Source of the DNA: Scylla paramamosain
Taxonomy: Eukaryota > Arthropoda > Malacostraca > Decapoda > Portunidae
Assembly (NCBI RefSeq): GCF_035594125.1
Contig: NC_087161.1
Location: 4,450,001 to 4,514,000, forward strand
Length of the DNA: 64,000 nucleotides
Direction of reading: 5' to 3'
Notes under the pieces: model-generated
Seen by the model: the letters and a program-made list of their open reading frames with translations, nothing else
Database searches by the model: none
What the model was told of the DNA's origin: nothing
Program-made: the position numbers and the translations under genes
Part shown: in pieces, positions 13,496 through 33,550 of the stretch
How the letters are laid out: each line of letters starts with the position of its first letter
Numbering within the stretch: position 1 is the stretch's first letter

Positions 13496-13497
<2 letters not shown>
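13216..13497 (+). mobile_element. tRNA-Val-like SINE (copy 1)
   Basis: The 5' 70 bp resemble a tRNA: an A-box region GTAGTGTAGTGGTTAGCACG, an anticodon-loop-like CTCACAA with CAC at 13247-13249, and a B box GGTTCGAATCC at 13265-13275. The A-box region and CAC match the tRNA-Val(CAC) pattern. About 210 bp of unrelated body follows, ending in an (AC)n tail. Divergence in the aminoacyl and anticodon stems and the attached body argue against a working tRNA gene. Confidence 0.8.
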
Positions 13498-13528
<31 letters not shown>

Positions 13529-14239
13529 AACGTAGAACAACAACAACAACATGTCAGTGCAGGTATAATGCTTTGGAAGATGAACAAGCTGTGGGAGACA
13601 CTGAAAGCAGCAGGGATGAGGTGGTGAGGGCCGCGGAGGAACACAAGAGAAAAGGACAACGGTATTAAGCAATAAACACACATACCTCTCCATCACTCCA
13701 TCCTCCCCTCAGACAAGGCGGCCACCATCAGCAGGAACACACACACACACACACACATACACACCAAACTGGTCCCAAACTTCCTCTAAAAATCCTCCTC
13801 TTCCTACCTAGTTCCTTACTCTCTCACAGCTTGCATGAATGTAACTAGGACTCGCCACTTACCTGGTCCGATAATTTGTTTATCAGGTATTGTACTTTTG
13901 CATCTCAGCGCTAGGTGACTCTGTTGTATTTGTAGCTGCTGTTATGTAAGTGCTTGCATGTTTACACCTCGCCTGTGCCGTGCGTCTGTCCCTTTCTCCA
14001 TTAGTGATTATCTTTCATGACTTTTTGAAGCAGGATTGAACCATGATAAGATTAACCTTTCAAGTTACTTTCAAGTTCACAAGTACTTACCTCTTTGTAT
14101 TTTCTTTCTTTCGTTTACAGGATTGAGTCACGCTCGTAATGTCCCGTCTTTTAGTAACCAATTATCATATTTTTTTCTGTAAATTTATGTATACTATTTG
14201 CGCACACTACGTGCAATGTCTTCTTCAATTCTTCGCAGG

Positions 14240-14438
14240 CGCCTCGGAAACATGCATTTTTCGACGCATTCCTTTCGCGCGGATGTCCTGGGAGCTTCTG
14301 ATCCGGCACAAGCTTTCTAAGGGCTTGCGAGAATTGGGGGCGGGCAGCGGGGCGGGACGAAAGATACAACCACTCGTGAGCAGCGATGCAAACATATTAG
14401 ATGAAAACAAGCCGATGTGCGTGTATTGTTTTCAATAA
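14240..14438 (+). other. Candidate terminal exon (unrecognised)
   Basis: A polypyrimidine-AG (CTTCAATTCTTCGCAG) precedes an open, CpG-containing stretch of about 196 bp whose stop codon overlaps an AATAAA signal at 14435-14440. The deduced peptide (e.g. RMSWELLIRHKLSKGLREL) matches nothing I recognise. No partner exon was found, so this is only a possibility. Confidence 0.2.
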
Positions 14439-14449
14439 AACCTCGAACA

Positions 14450-15900
14450 TGCAGAATTGTCTGCACACAAGTCAGTCATGAGTAAAAACCATTATTAAAA
14501 CTGTGTAGCGTGAATTGTTTCAAATTGTGAATAGTAACATTTGCTTACAATGGCCGTGGAACAGGCAAGCCTTCCACAGGTGTGCGGCATTCTGGCAGGG
14601 CAGGTAAAGGTGTCTGAATGGCCTTCCTGTCTTGGGTCACGACTTCCAACACATCATTGTGTTCAGTTACAATGTCATAATGCAGTGTGAGGTCATGACT
14701 GATACAACCAACTCACGCTAAAATGCTCTGCAGAGTGGTTTGTATTTGCACCGGTGATGAAGCAGGACAGTCTGAACAAGCAATGCACGGGATGGAACGT
14801 TCCCTTAACATGGCGGAATGTGAGGACCGGGGCAAGGGACCTCGCTCTCGCCCCTGTGAATGACCTGTGACCTAAACAGCTGGCTCCCTGCATCACGGTT
14901 TCCCCTTGCTCCATAATCGCTAATAATAGACCATATTTCGTTATATTATAATACTTACAGTCTGTCTAGACATACTATGATAATAAACAGGGATACCTAA
15001 GAGATGAAACGCACCCAAAACGCGGAAAAAGTGTAAAAATACCAGCAGAGACGCTTCGACATTTCATTTCATAACTACCGTATGTATAGTACTATGCAGC
15101 AAGTTTTACTAGTCATATCTGGCCAACATTAGGCATCATTTTGACCCGGAATGTCTTAACCAGGTTATGACATATTACTATATGTCTCTTCTTTAAATGT
15201 AACAACTATATTAAACAAAAATAACTAATGCGTCTACCTGTCTCTTTCCTTCGATCAGAAAAAATGCAAAGAATCAACCCTATATGATTACTTTTATTCA
15301 ACTGACAATATCACAACGCCCGGAAAACTAGCAATTTACCTCTAAATAGCATAAACTTCAAGGAGCAAGTGGTTAAGGCTGCTGTGGTCTCTGTGAGGGA
15401 CACATTGCCAATGAAGTATGCGACATTTTTTTCTTTGGGCAGCACGCCAGGCAACTCCGCTGGTCTGTTCTTCAGAGGTCAAGTGGGCAGAGCTCCGAGG
15501 AGCTAAAATTCTAAGCCCTTCTGAGAACTAAAAAAAAAAAAAAAAAAAAAAAGACGCTTATACAGTACTGTGCCAAAATGTTAAACAGATCGGCGTAAAG
15601 CAGTGATTGTAAATATTAACCATCATATGGTTGGGAACGGAATTTAAATAGCTTAGAGATCTTCAAAAATTAAACACCTCAATACATAAATTTTACACTC
15701 GTGCTCCCTGCAATCATGTGTGTGAATGTAAACACAGCTGGTGAGGGTGGCGGTGGAAGTGCTGGTGTGGAGTGGTGAGTGTCATTGCTACATAATCCCA
15801 ACACGTGAGTCACTGGCTGAACACTGGGCGGGATTTTACCACTGTTAGGCGTGAATCTGATACCACGATGTAAAAGATTAGTTATGTTTTGGTTGGACTT
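14450..15900. other. Unique-looking intergenic sequence
   Basis: No gene, element or long SSR is recognised except a poly-A at 15531-15551. Confidence 0.5.
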
Positions 15901-15921
15901 ATAAATGTAACCAGAGTTTTA

Positions 15922-15926
<5 letters not shown>

Positions 15927-16009
<83 letters not shown>
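15927..16009. repeat. (CT)n microsatellite
   Basis: About 82 bp of CT. A T/A-rich (TTA)n tract follows at 16372-16445. Confidence 0.95.
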
Positions 16010-16012
<3 letters not shown>

Positions 16013-16395
16013 GGATGAGATATTTATGCTTCATGCCTCATTTCCTCCAGCCATTATTTTATTCGTACTCCATTGTTATTAAATATTTTCAGTCACAACT
16101 TTCTTACGTTTTAGACTCGCCTAATGTGCCAGGAAATACTGCAGATGACAAGGGACCTATTCTATGTCACTGTTGTCCATTGATATTAATTACAGGCAAG
16201 TTTCTAAGTGGTTTGTGAGAGCCTTCAATCCTTCAATACAAAACACATTTTTCCTTGTTGCAGTGATTCAAGAAAGCAGCAGACGGGAAGGTATGTTTTC
16301 ACTTCATCAGCAGTAGTGAGTTTGGTGTGGAATCAAGATAGTGAAGGATTAGAGAAAAAAAATTGAATGTATTATTATTTTTATTATTATTATTA

Positions 16396-16446
<51 letters not shown>

Positions 16447-17189
16447 TTATTTTATCACAATTTATAACTACTAAACCAAAATAGTTGTATGTACTGTATC
16501 TACTACTACTACTACTACTAACACCAAGTAATATTATACAGGATGTGACAAAAATACCTCCTACATTTTAAAGGTTAACAAGAGAAAAATATGGTATTTC
16601 TGCTGCACCCTGTATTTTGTCTGACATTTGTGAGTGGCAGAAAGAGAGCAAGTGAACCATGTGACAAAGATGGGAGGAGAATGAGATAATTAAAGTATGT
16701 AAAGAGAGAATAAGAGGACAGGAATAATTGAGCCTCATCTGTTGTGTCCATCCTCTTGAACAAACCCTTAACAAACAAATGGACAAACAGAACAGTTACA
16801 GCAGACCAAAAAACTGAATAGTGCCTTGGTAATCACTTAACTGTCAGTGTATCAGACTTGCATGTTTCCCTTGAGTGTCTCGTCAGGAATTCAAACACAA
16901 GTGACAGCCTCTAAGTGACGGTTCATCCAGATACATTTTTTCCTATGGTGCTGCAAAAATGGGCATAATTCAGCTGTCAGATAATGATAGAAATTTAGAT
17001 ATAAGAATTATTTTACATCATTCTCTTTTGCCAGTTTGTTATTCAGGAGTAGGGTGGAAATGAGGATTTTCACAGTGCCAGTTCAAGATTTCAGTCTCTA
17101 GAATATGAAAACCATGTCATTGAATTGCTATATTTTGTTATATTTAATGTAGTGTCATTTACAATATGTGGGAAATAAAGTCAAAGTTG

Positions 17190-17296
<107 letters not shown>

Positions 17297-17719
17297 TCCC
17301 TACCCACTTTTCATGATTAAACTAGCATCATTTTTATTTCTGCAGGATGAGGATGCAATGAAGAAGTGTATCCAGTGACTCACCAATCCTTCCCTGAGAG
17401 GAAGACACTCCCGCACACAAAATCAATAGCAGCACCAGGATTGTTTTCTGTTTGATATGTAAAGGAAATTTATTTATGCTTCAACAGACTTAGAGAAAAA
17501 ATATTTAAATGCTTCTCACAAAAAAAAGGTAGAGAAGAAAAAAGAAAAGTTGAGTGAAAAAGTTTTTCAGTTCATTTTGAGAAGTGTTGAGGTACTCCTC
17601 CTTTGAAGCAAACCAAGCCATAGGAAGGTGAGAAAATAACAGAAACAGGCCTAGAATTCAGTTTATGAGTGTAAGGGATTTAATTTTATTATTATTTTTT
17701 TTTTTTTTTTTTTTTTTTA

Positions 17720-18430
17720 TGTAGGAGGGACGCTGGCCAAGGGCAACAAAATTAAAAGAAAAAAGGCCCACTGTGCCAGTCCTCAAAAAGTCAGAAATGA
17801 TTGTCAATAATTACAGGATAATTGTCTTGAATCCTCTCTCTTGAAAGAATTGAAGTCACAGGAAGGAGAAAATAACAGAAGCAGGAAGGGAGTTCCTGAC
17901 TTTACTAGAGAAAGGTGTGAATGATTGAGATTACTGGTTAATTCTTGCATTAGAGAGGTGGACAGAATAGGGCTTAAAAGTACAAAGTCTTATGCAGCAA
18001 GACCACAGGAGGAGGGGAGGCATGCAGTTAGCAAGATCAAAAGAGGAGATAGCATGAAAATAGCAGTAGAAGATAGCAAGAGATGCAACATTGTGATGAT
18101 GAGAGAGAGGCTGAAGACAGTTAGAGAAGAGTTCATAAGACAAAAAGCTTTTGATTCAACCCTGTCTAAAAGAGTGTTATGAGTGGAGCCCCCAAATGCA
18201 TGTGAAAGAGAGAAGGTACTGATTAACTCTTGCATTGATAAAGTGGACAAAATAGGTTGAAATTAAGTAGTAGAAGATCTGATGCAGAGGCCATGGGAAG
18301 AAGAGAGGGAGCCAAGGATGTAGCAGGTTCAGAAGAGCAGTACCTCCTTAAACATGCACACAGAAACAGATGATGGAGCAGTGACATTGCTGGGCCCACC
18401 TTAGTAGAGACATGTCAACTCAAGAGGGTG
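17720..18430 (-). mobile_element. LINE RT C-terminal fragment(s), family B, with partial duplication
   Basis: 17720-18215 on the - strand is a family B 3' end (LLDRVESKAFCLMNSS, LSLIITMLHLLLS). 18215-18420 repeats the middle portion (the 'ctcttgcatt...gtggacagaatagg' motif and the following part) in more diverged form, so there are two overlapping or tandem copies just upstream of the zinc-finger gene. Confidence 0.7.
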
Positions 18431-18631
18431 GAATCTGTGCATAAATTATGCATGTAATGTGGGAAACTGTATGTCCTGTTAATAAGATGGAGGAATAAGC
18501 AGGGAGGAATGCAAGTGAAGGATAAGAGAGAGGAATGTGAGAATAGTGACAAAATGAGAGAGAAGAAAGAGGAGTCAAGAAGAAGAAAAGAGTAGTGTGT
18601 ATATGTACATATGTGTATACACAGGGCAACA

Positions 18632-19597
18632 ATGGAGGCAGCATCAGGGGCGGTGGAGTTCCTCAGTGTGGAATGTGACATGATCTTTGAGCCAGACTGT
18701 GATCTGGAAACAGAGTGCCAGGTGGACAGTGAGCAGGATGAGGAGCAGGCCAGGGATGGGACCACCTCTCCCGCCTGCCTCTCCCCCTCCCCCAACCCCC
18801 CAGTGGCGCACACACCACTCTCAGTCAGTGAGCTGTTCAGGGGACGGAATGTTGGGGTGTACAGCCGCAGCGACCCTGGGGACCCTTTTGTGTTGATCTT
18901 TGACCCCACACTGCAGGCACCTGTTGAGAATGGGGAGGCTGGGGATGGTGGCAAGGGGAGGTGGAGCAGCCCTGAGGAGGACGGGGAGGAGGCCAAGAGC
19001 GACAGACAGGGTCGGGGGTGCCGGCGGCCAGCGCGGTGCAGCGTGTGCCACAAACAGTTCAGGACTCGCGGCTGCCTGGTGACCCACAGCCTCACCCATG
19101 TGCAGCCGTCCACCGACCCACCACCGCCATGCCCCGTGTGCAGTGCTGCCCTGCCGTCCCGTGCTGCACTCAAGATACATGTGCGGCGCCACTTCAGCAT
19201 GCAGACCTACCAGTGCCCAGGCTGCCCCCAGCGACACCTGACCCGCACCCAGCTCCTGGTGCACCAGCAGCTACACACCACCCAGCGGCACCACACCCCT
19301 ACCACCCCCAGCCTGCCTTCCACCCCACTACCCTGCCAGGACCAGGAGGGGCTGGACAGTCCCCCAGAGGTCAAGCCACAGCCCACCAAGGAGGCGAGCC
19401 ACACCCAAGAGCCTGACCTCCGCTGTGAGCGCTGTGATGCCACCTTCCCGACACGCACAGCACTCTGGGCGCACCGCAAGTGTCACCGGGAGCGCCGCCA
19501 CCGGCGCCGTCGCCGTCATGAGTGCCCTGAGTGTGGCTCACAGTTCTGGAGGAGCTCGGCACTCAAGAAGCACCGCAGGGCTGAGCATGATGTGTGA
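18632..19597 (+). CDS. C2H2 zinc-finger protein with five fingers
   Basis: The frame encodes 321 aa from the ATG at 18632, ending in TGA at 19595-19597. Five C2H2 fingers are visible, with first cysteines near residues 136, 167, 195, 265 and 298; for example CSVC...H...H in finger 1 and CPEC...H...H in finger 5. Linkers are irregular rather than TGEKP, and about 45 residues rich in Pro, Thr and Ser separate fingers 3 and 4. The N-terminal 130 residues are acidic and finger-free; an Arg-rich stretch lies just before finger 5. The family usually binds DNA in the nucleus, so transcriptional regulation is the likely role; target unknown. An in-frame ATG at 18611 lies upstream, but a plausible acceptor (ending at 18624) falls between the two ATGs, so I prefer 18632 and expect an upstream noncoding exon. 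The body is GC-rich and free of SSRs, unlike its surroundings. I cannot assign a named orthologue. Confidence 0.85.
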   Translation: MEAASGAVEFLSVECDMIFEPDCDLETECQVDSEQDEEQARDGTTSPACLSPSPNPPVAHTPLSVSELFRGRNVGVYSRSDPGDPFVLIFDPTLQAPVENGEAGDGGKGRWSSPEEDGEEAKSDRQGRGCRRPARCSVCHKQFRTRGCLVTHSLTHVQPSTDPPPPCPVCSAALPSRAALKIHVRRHFSMQTYQCPGCPQRHLTRTQLLVHQQLHTTQRHHTPTTPSLPSTPLPCQDQEGLDSPPEVKPQPTKEASHTQEPDLRCERCDATFPTRTALWAHRKCHRERRHRRRRRHECPECGSQFWRSSALKKHRRAEHDV

Positions 19598-20500
19598 AGA
19601 CCCATGCCAGGCCAGGTGGCTTGTGGATTATAGGCAACAGTGGCTCTCCTCCATGGCAACCAGTGTCTAGTGGAGGTGCACCGGCCAACACTCCAGTGCC
19701 AGGCACCTTGAAGGGTGACTGTGCTTCTCTGTTAAGTGAGGTGTCTTGAAAGGAGCCCCATACACCAGAACACTGTCATTGCTTGCTCAGTGCTCACCAC
19801 AAGCCAGCTGACTGATGGTGTTTGTGTGAGTGCTCTTTACAGTTTGGTTAAAAATATACTTATATAAAACTTTAAGTATAAATACATATGTAATTAATTT
19901 TTGTACATGATACTTTACAGTATTGTAAAATATTTTGTAAGATTTTTTTTTACAACTGACGTAACTTTTATGTGGTGGTAAACTGATACCAGAGACTGGT
20001 TACAGCCACCCCTGTGCTTCTCTCATTCCTATTATAAATGAACCCAGTTGTGTTCACACCAACATCTCTCTTTGCAGATATTTGTCTTCTAATAATGTGT
20101 TCCTTCTGTGAATACCTCCAGATGACATTCTTTTCAATGATACCCTTAAGTGTAGCTAGACACTCACCAACACAAGCCAGCACTGTGGTCACTGAGCTGC
20201 CACAAGCAAATGATGCTGAATGGTGAAAGATGTGAAAGGAATAACAATAATATAAAAACTAGTCTAACAAGGTATATTATATACAGTTTTCCCAAAAAAT
20301 AGACTAAATCATAAGAAAATATGTTCTACTGTACATCACATGGCAGAGAGAGCAGCAGTGGTGGTGGTGGTGGCAGTGGCAAGGTATTCCATTCCTTGCC
20401 ACTACCACCACCACTGGTGATACTGCATCACCACTCTGCCAGACTCACCCTTACTCTACCTTGTTTACAACATTATCACAGAATAAAACTTTTTTACTTG
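19598..20500 (+). other. 3' flank / probable 3' UTR of the zinc-finger gene
   Basis: Low-repeat AT-rich sequence follows the stop codon. TATAAA-like variants occur near 19860 and a canonical AATAAA at 20482-20487 is followed by T-rich sequence, so a 3' UTR of roughly 0.3-0.9 kb is possible. No coding potential is seen. The extent of the UTR is inference. Confidence 0.35.
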
Positions 20501-21189
20501 AAGTCCCTTGTTTGCCTTTTTACTGGTTATTACATCAGGAATTGCAGTGTGGACATTTGGTAATAAGCTCTCTCTCACATTAACACACACACACACACAC
20601 ACACACACACTTCTCTCAACGGCAAAATATTCACACATAAAGTCTTTAATTTTTCCAGAGATCTTGGGGAAAGTATACAGTGAGTGGCCATTCAATCCTG
20701 GTGAAATCCTGGGAGTGGTGGTCCTATGTTGTGGTGTCAGCAACAGTATAATGATGATCCAAATACCATACAACAATGTGACATGCAGCACAATGCCATA
20801 AACCAGCTCTGCCACCACCACCATCACCCAGAACAGCAGCACCAGCAGACACCACCACCCAGGCGGTCACAGTGGTGCATCACAAGACTTGACCAGCAGG
20901 AGCAGAATCACAGCACAAGCATCCCTTCTTTGCTCGGTGCCATAAAGACAAACTTAGGAATGTGGATGTAGAGAGGCTACAGACCAAAACACCTGCTCTC
21001 AGATAAAAAATGTTGATGATGGTGCACACCCTGAACACAGATCATGCCAAGCTGCCACATGACTGCTGAGGCACTGACATGCATGAGGGAGTATCACTGC
21101 TGCACACAAAAGCACTAAGAGGTGGACTTGTGCTGAACTAAATGTGAAATGGGACTGCCACCTGCTTCTCTAAGGTACTGCAATGCACA

Positions 21190-21400
21190 TTTTTTATGTA
21201 AGAGGGGTACCGGTCAAAGGCAATGAAATACTGTATATACAGTATTAAAAAGGGCCTTCTGAAGTACTAGTCCCTAAAGAAGAGCCAAAAGGTTCAACTA
21301 AATTTAGAGACATGTCTTGAGATCTCCCCCTTTGAAAAAAAATTTCATTTCGTAGGAAGGGAAAAATACAGAAGCAGCCAGGGAGTTCCAGAGTTTGTGA
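21190..21400 (-). mobile_element. Family B LINE 3' end, degenerate
   Basis: The + strand shows 'atgtaagaggggtaccggtc' followed by the family B tail order (AAGGGC..., ACATGTCTTGA, CAGAAGCAGCCAGGGAGTTC), i.e. a short - strand 3' end. It lies between the convergent zinc-finger and SLC19 genes. Confidence 0.65.
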
Positions 21401-21617
21401 ATCAACAGCATCTGTACTCTCTTAGAACTCAACCAAGAGGGTCAGCACAGTATGGAGGAGATAGAGCACAGGTACCTTCCTGTCACTGCTGACATCCTCA
21501 AGTCTTGGATTGAGTGTGGTGGCTGGTGAAGCTGTGCAAGCCACTGTTGGAATGTACCAAGACATGCCTAGACCAAGGCAGTGTGAACAGAGGACCACCA
21601 CCCAATGACCTCTGATA

Positions 21618-21775
21618 AATGAACTTTCATTTGATTGCTCAGATTTTACAAATGGTTGCAAATAAGAGTGGCCAGTCCCTTCTGTGGGAATCAATACCTC
21701 TGTGACAAATTAACTTTAATTTGACTGCCCAGGTTTTGCAAATGGTTACAAATAAGAGCGACTAGTCCAAATAAA
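21618..21775. repeat. Tandem duplication, period about 88 bp
   Basis: AACTTTCATTTGATTGCTCAG and AACTTTAATTTGACTGCCCAG each precede TTTTGCAAATGGTTACAAAT-like text. It lies in the spacer between the two convergent genes. Confidence 0.5.
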
Positions 21776-22182
21776 GATGTGCTGCCAACAATTATAAAAC
21801 TACATACATACACTGTATCCCTTCTCTGTAATCAGCACATGCAGATGAAGGAGAGGACCAAGGCCTGCATCACCTGCTATGGGCAATGTGATAGTTGGGA
21901 GGTGGAGGCCTACCCAAGTCACTTATTGGCCAGAAGTGCTCTGAGCTACACAGCAAGCAGCACACCCATAACTGAGACCACCAGTGTCTCATGTGCCTCA
22001 CAGTGCTCTCCAGAGGCCAAGCCTGTCAGAGCTTCCCTGTAAGCTGCAATAGAGCCTCTGTGGCATGGCAGCACCAGGATCCCTGCTGCAGGACATCAAG
22101 GCACACATGATGCATTTGAATATTATCTTACATCAGCAGGACATCCATGAAAAAACCATGCCTCACTCGGCTCTGTCTCACT

Positions 22183-22275
<93 letters not shown>
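22183..22275. repeat. (AC)n microsatellite
   Basis: About 92 bp of uninterrupted AC downstream of SLC19. 22276-22760 beyond it shows no gene. Confidence 0.95.
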
Positions 22276-22764
22276 CACAGACATCATGAGTAATTAAAAG
22301 GCTCCACTTTCATAATCACAAGTAAATTATGGAAAAAAAAAGTAAATAAACAGTATATGCATAACAAATAACAATTATTGATATACAGCAATGGATAAGC
22401 TAATATTTTCTTAATCCATCCACGTTTAACAGGTAACAGGAGCTATAACATGATCACCACCTTCCCTCCACAACAACACTACTACATGGAATAGCAGATC
22501 ATTGTTAAAATTTATGTACGTCTTAAAATTGTGTTCACTAATACCTACAGTACTTAGCTCATGTGTCTTCCTGTATCCATTCAGATCCTGTGATTAGCAA
22601 TGCTCCCATCAAACAGAGTCCAACAATCATTGAGTAATTCTGGTGATAAATGCATGGATAGGAAAGCAGTTTACATAAGGCCAGGATTGCATCCCAGCCT
22701 ATCTATGTTTTCCCTGATTACTTGAGTCCATAAGTGCATCAACATACACACAACACAACAGCCT

Positions 22765-23110
22765 GTATTCTGAAACACCTCGCTCTCTCACCACAACTAG
22801 TTTCAAAGGCCACAGAGATGATTAACCCGGTTCTCAAGAGTGTCTTTCCTGCCAATAATGTAGAATGTTATCAATCTGTCACAAGAACAATAAAAACCAC
22901 TAAAAACCATTGTAACCTCACCATGACTATTTCAAAGGCAACAGAGATGATTAGCCAGGTTCTCAATATTGTTTCTCCTTTTAATAACATAGAAATATTG
23001 TAAATCTGTCACTAGAACCATAAATACATCATTAAAAACTCATGTAACTTCAACTATACAGAGCCTTTTGAATGTAGTGGAGGTGTTGTGCAGAAGTGTT
23101 TCAGAATATG
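22765..23110 (-). mobile_element. Family E element with internal duplication, immediately 3' of SLC19
   Basis: Both inverted ends are present (GTATTCTGAAACACC at 22765 and GTGTTTCAGAATAT near 23095). The core (TTTCAAAGGC.ACAGAGATGATTA through the ATTAAAAAC region) occurs twice, explaining the 345-bp length. The element ends 18 bp from the SLC19 stop codon, so it probably forms part of the transporter's 3' UTR. Confidence 0.65.
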
Positions 23111-23128
23111 ACCTGTACTCTCACACAC

Positions 23129-30026
<6,898 letters not shown>

Positions 30027-30295
30027 GGTGAGGGGCTGCAGAAGGTGGGGACCCAAGGTTTGTCTGGGACTGAGTGTGCTGACGGGGGATGGTGAAGGCG
30101 GGCACTGAGAGAGAGAATGTAGAGGGTGATTTTGTGGTGTTGGGTCTTGTCAAGTGAGAAAATTCTGTAGGTAAGAGACAAGAATGATAATGAGTTCTAG
30201 TGTTAATATGTAAAATCATAGAAGAAGAAAGAAAGAAAGAAAACGCAAATTAATCACTCAAACACAAAATTATCAACCACAAAATTTTAAAAAGC

Positions 30296-30328
<33 letters not shown>

Positions 30329-30695
30329 CATGGGTAAGCAAGCTCATGAACAATGCAATCACGTCCACTATTGTTACCTTCAACCCCTCATCTCCCCTCT
30401 TCCCCCCCACTGCCTTCCCCAACCCCTCCTTTGTTGCCCCTTTCTTCTCCCCCTTCCCTTCCTCATATCACTGTTGCTATGAAGAGAGGTAGCTTTCCTC
30501 TCCACCTACTCCCCCACTACGTACTGTAACTCCCGTTCCCCCCTCCCATCCCTATCAGGATGTAGAGACAGGAGTAGAGAAGTGGACATGAATATTAAAA
30601 GGATTGTTGTAATTACGCATGACTTCAGCTTATTCATTCGTGGCTTACAGCAACAGCATATCTTTGTTGGCAAGACAGTGGCTCAGTCTGTGGAT

Positions 30696-30800
30696 TCTGA
30701 AACACTTTTGCGCCTCATCTCCACCACTTCCTGAAGGCTCTACGTATATAATTAAAGTGACAGGTTTTTTTAAGGATGTTTTTTTACGGTTCTAGTGACC
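30696..30800 (+). mobile_element. Family E element, 5' half only
   Basis: GATTCTGAAACACTTTTGCG, then TTAAGGATGTTTTTTTACGG and TTCTAGTGAC; the remainder is missing. It lies about 0.7 kb upstream of the SLC19 start codon. Confidence 0.5.
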
Positions 30801-31469
30801 TCCACCTAAATTTTACATCTATTCGTTTTCTTCCATATTTTAAGCAACACTTATTTGGCTTCCTGATCGCTGGACAGAAGAATGATAGTAGATTTGTTAA
30901 AGTTAAAATTTGTGGAGAATAAGCAAGATAATGAGATGAAGTGACATAAAAATTTTCTTCAACACAGTGGCATTATCAAATATTGGATAAAGCAGATAGC
31001 AGAGGCGATAAGCAGCATGCACTCCAAACTGTGGCGCGAGGCAGCAGCGGCACGCGTGCATCCCGTGTATCAGGCCGCGACCGTCTTGCACCTGCTGCAG
31101 TGCTGCTGGGATGAAACGTTGCTCACCTCGCTTTCTTTCTGCCTTATCTGAAGTCTGGTAGCATCACCGTGTTCGGAATGGCTTTCTCTGTCATGTGCCA
31201 TTATTTCATATTCACAGCATCATGGAAACTCAATGAAAAAGGCGATATAAAACAGTCACAGTACGTCCGACTTCTCATCCTTCTATTTTTTTTTTTTTAT
31301 TGGGCCAGCGCAAACTTAGTGTTGTCCAGTGCCTCAAAAAATCAGTTCCTCCATCTATCAACTCGACACAGTCCTCTAGATAACTATCCTCTCTCCTTCA
31401 GTGACACACTGTCTCCCTCTTCTACACTGAACACCCTCGAAACCTAGAAACTTCACATTTCGTCCTTCG

Positions 31470-31622
31470 CTAAAACCATTTTTCTCACCCTCTCCCCTCC
31501 CCAGCTCTTAACGCTGTATAGGGGCCTTATCCATTCACGTATGGAGTACATTTCACATACATGGTGGAATCAAACGCATTTCGTCTGGTCAACGCCTCTC
31601 CTTTAACTGAATGTTTTCAGCC
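31470..31622 (+). mobile_element. Internal fragment of family B LINE
   Basis: Matches 'ctcccctccccagctcttaa', 'ggggccttatccattcacgt' and TGGAATCAAACGCATTTCGTC of the family B RT C-terminal region. Both ends are truncated. Confidence 0.6.
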
Positions 31623-31860
31623 TCTGAAGAAGCCGAATAAGTATCGTACAAAATAAAGGAGCCAAGGAGAAGATACGTAAATCTCGTAGTGAGGAGAGGC
31701 CAGCGTCACCAAGTGAAAGACGTACTGCACGTTGCAGTACAGTACAGCCAGATCAACAGTCCATCCCAAAAACAGCCTTAGCTCTTCTACTGCAATGTAC
31801 AAGACCTCACAGCAATGAGAGCACTTCTGTTTTGTACAATACGTATGAAATCTTAACCAT

Positions 31861-31867
<7 letters not shown>

Positions 31868-31953
<86 letters not shown>

Positions 31954-32022
31954 CTACTACTACTGCTTCTGCCAGTAACAACGACGACAACGATGATGAT
32001 AATAGGTGGTGGTAGTAGTAGC

Positions 32023-32056
<34 letters not shown>

Positions 32057-32057
32057 A

Positions 32058-32089
<32 letters not shown>

Positions 32090-32104
32090 CTAGTAGTAGT
32101 AGTA
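31868..32104. repeat. (GA)n and (GTA)n microsatellites
   Basis: (GA)n 31868-31952 and interrupted (GTA)n 32008-32103. 32110-33210 after it is largely unique with no gene recognised. Confidence 0.95.
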
Positions 32105-33214
32105 TACACACATACACACACATGTGGTGACCCCACACAACAGTATATAATAATGCATTATGAAAGAAGGAAGAAAAAGAAGAGAAGATACGAAAAACGA
32201 GTAAGAAAAGAGAAATGGAGACGACGAATGAAAATAGAACTGCTCACCTCACTGGAAGGAAAATTCACACAAGGGAACTCTGGAGAAGAAATCGGATAAA
32301 CAAACAAAGACAAAGGACAAACGCAGGACACAGCAACAGGAAGGCGGCCACAACACTACATGGATGAAGACAACCTGGGACAAAAGGGAATTAAAGTTAA
32401 TGATATGGAGGACAAGGCGGAGAAAGTGATCGATAAGAGAAAGTCGGCCAGAAAGCAATCGAGGAAAAAAAGTATACATATGGAAACATGCTAACGCCTA
32501 CTTAAGCTTCCCTATACACTGACTGGCGCACTGTATCAAGCACCACGCCTGTGACCGGATCGTAATGCGTGAATGAGAAACGTGAATACTATATACGTTA
32601 AATGTTACGAAAAGAAAGAAAATTTTCTGAGGGAAACAGGCAGTCCCAAATAGTTGTATATAGAGAGTGACAGGGAGAATTGGGTAGTAGCAGACAGAGA
32701 GGCACAAGTTCCACAGGGCCTGACCCGAGAGGGGTCGAGATGGACGGAATAGCTTAAAGTGAGTGGAACTTGAAAGTGTAATGCAGTCTAGAAATTATGT
32801 TATTAAAGGAGGAGTAGGATATTTACATGTTTTATCTTTGGTATGATAAGTTTGCATGGTGTGCGAAGACTTACTTAATTACGGAATATTTACGGTAACT
32901 GATGTGGTGCTGATAACACGTGTTTTTTTTTTTTTTTTTCTACCTGAACATTAATTGCACTGATTGAATATTAGCTGTGTTTATGAATTTGATATTGTCT
33001 GTGTTCTTGCACGATGATTCCATTAATTAATGAATATGTTGAAAAATATCGTTTCACTAAATAACTTTGAACAAACAAAAGATGAATGCGAGTAAGAATT
33101 TTCATGGTGACTTATAAGAAATGTAAATAAATAGAGGTAAATCATTAAAATTTGCAAATATTTGTGAGTTTCCAGTAGCCTTTAAATACCAAATCCATGC
33201 AACACCTCGGGCAC

Positions 33215-33216
<2 letters not shown>

Positions 33217-33281
<65 letters not shown>

Positions 33282-33332
33282 GTTGGATGGCGCCGAAGTA
33301 AAAGAGAACCAGAGCGAGGGAGTGACAGGGCC

Positions 33333-33410
<78 letters not shown>

Positions 33411-33550
33411 ACGAGGGAGAGCGTATGTTGCATCAGCTGACTCTGTGATGATGCAATGCTACTCTCAACCCTCTCCCTTGCTATTTCGCTCTCCCTCTCT
33501 CTCCCTCTCCCCTCTCACCTCCTCTTCCCATTCCTGTCAGTACGCCAAGC

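Noticed and set aside
18415..19264. Minus-strand frames of 261 and 147 aa over the zinc-finger gene
   Set aside because: They are antisense shadows of a GC-rich coding exon; the + strand frame carries five regular C2H2 fingers.
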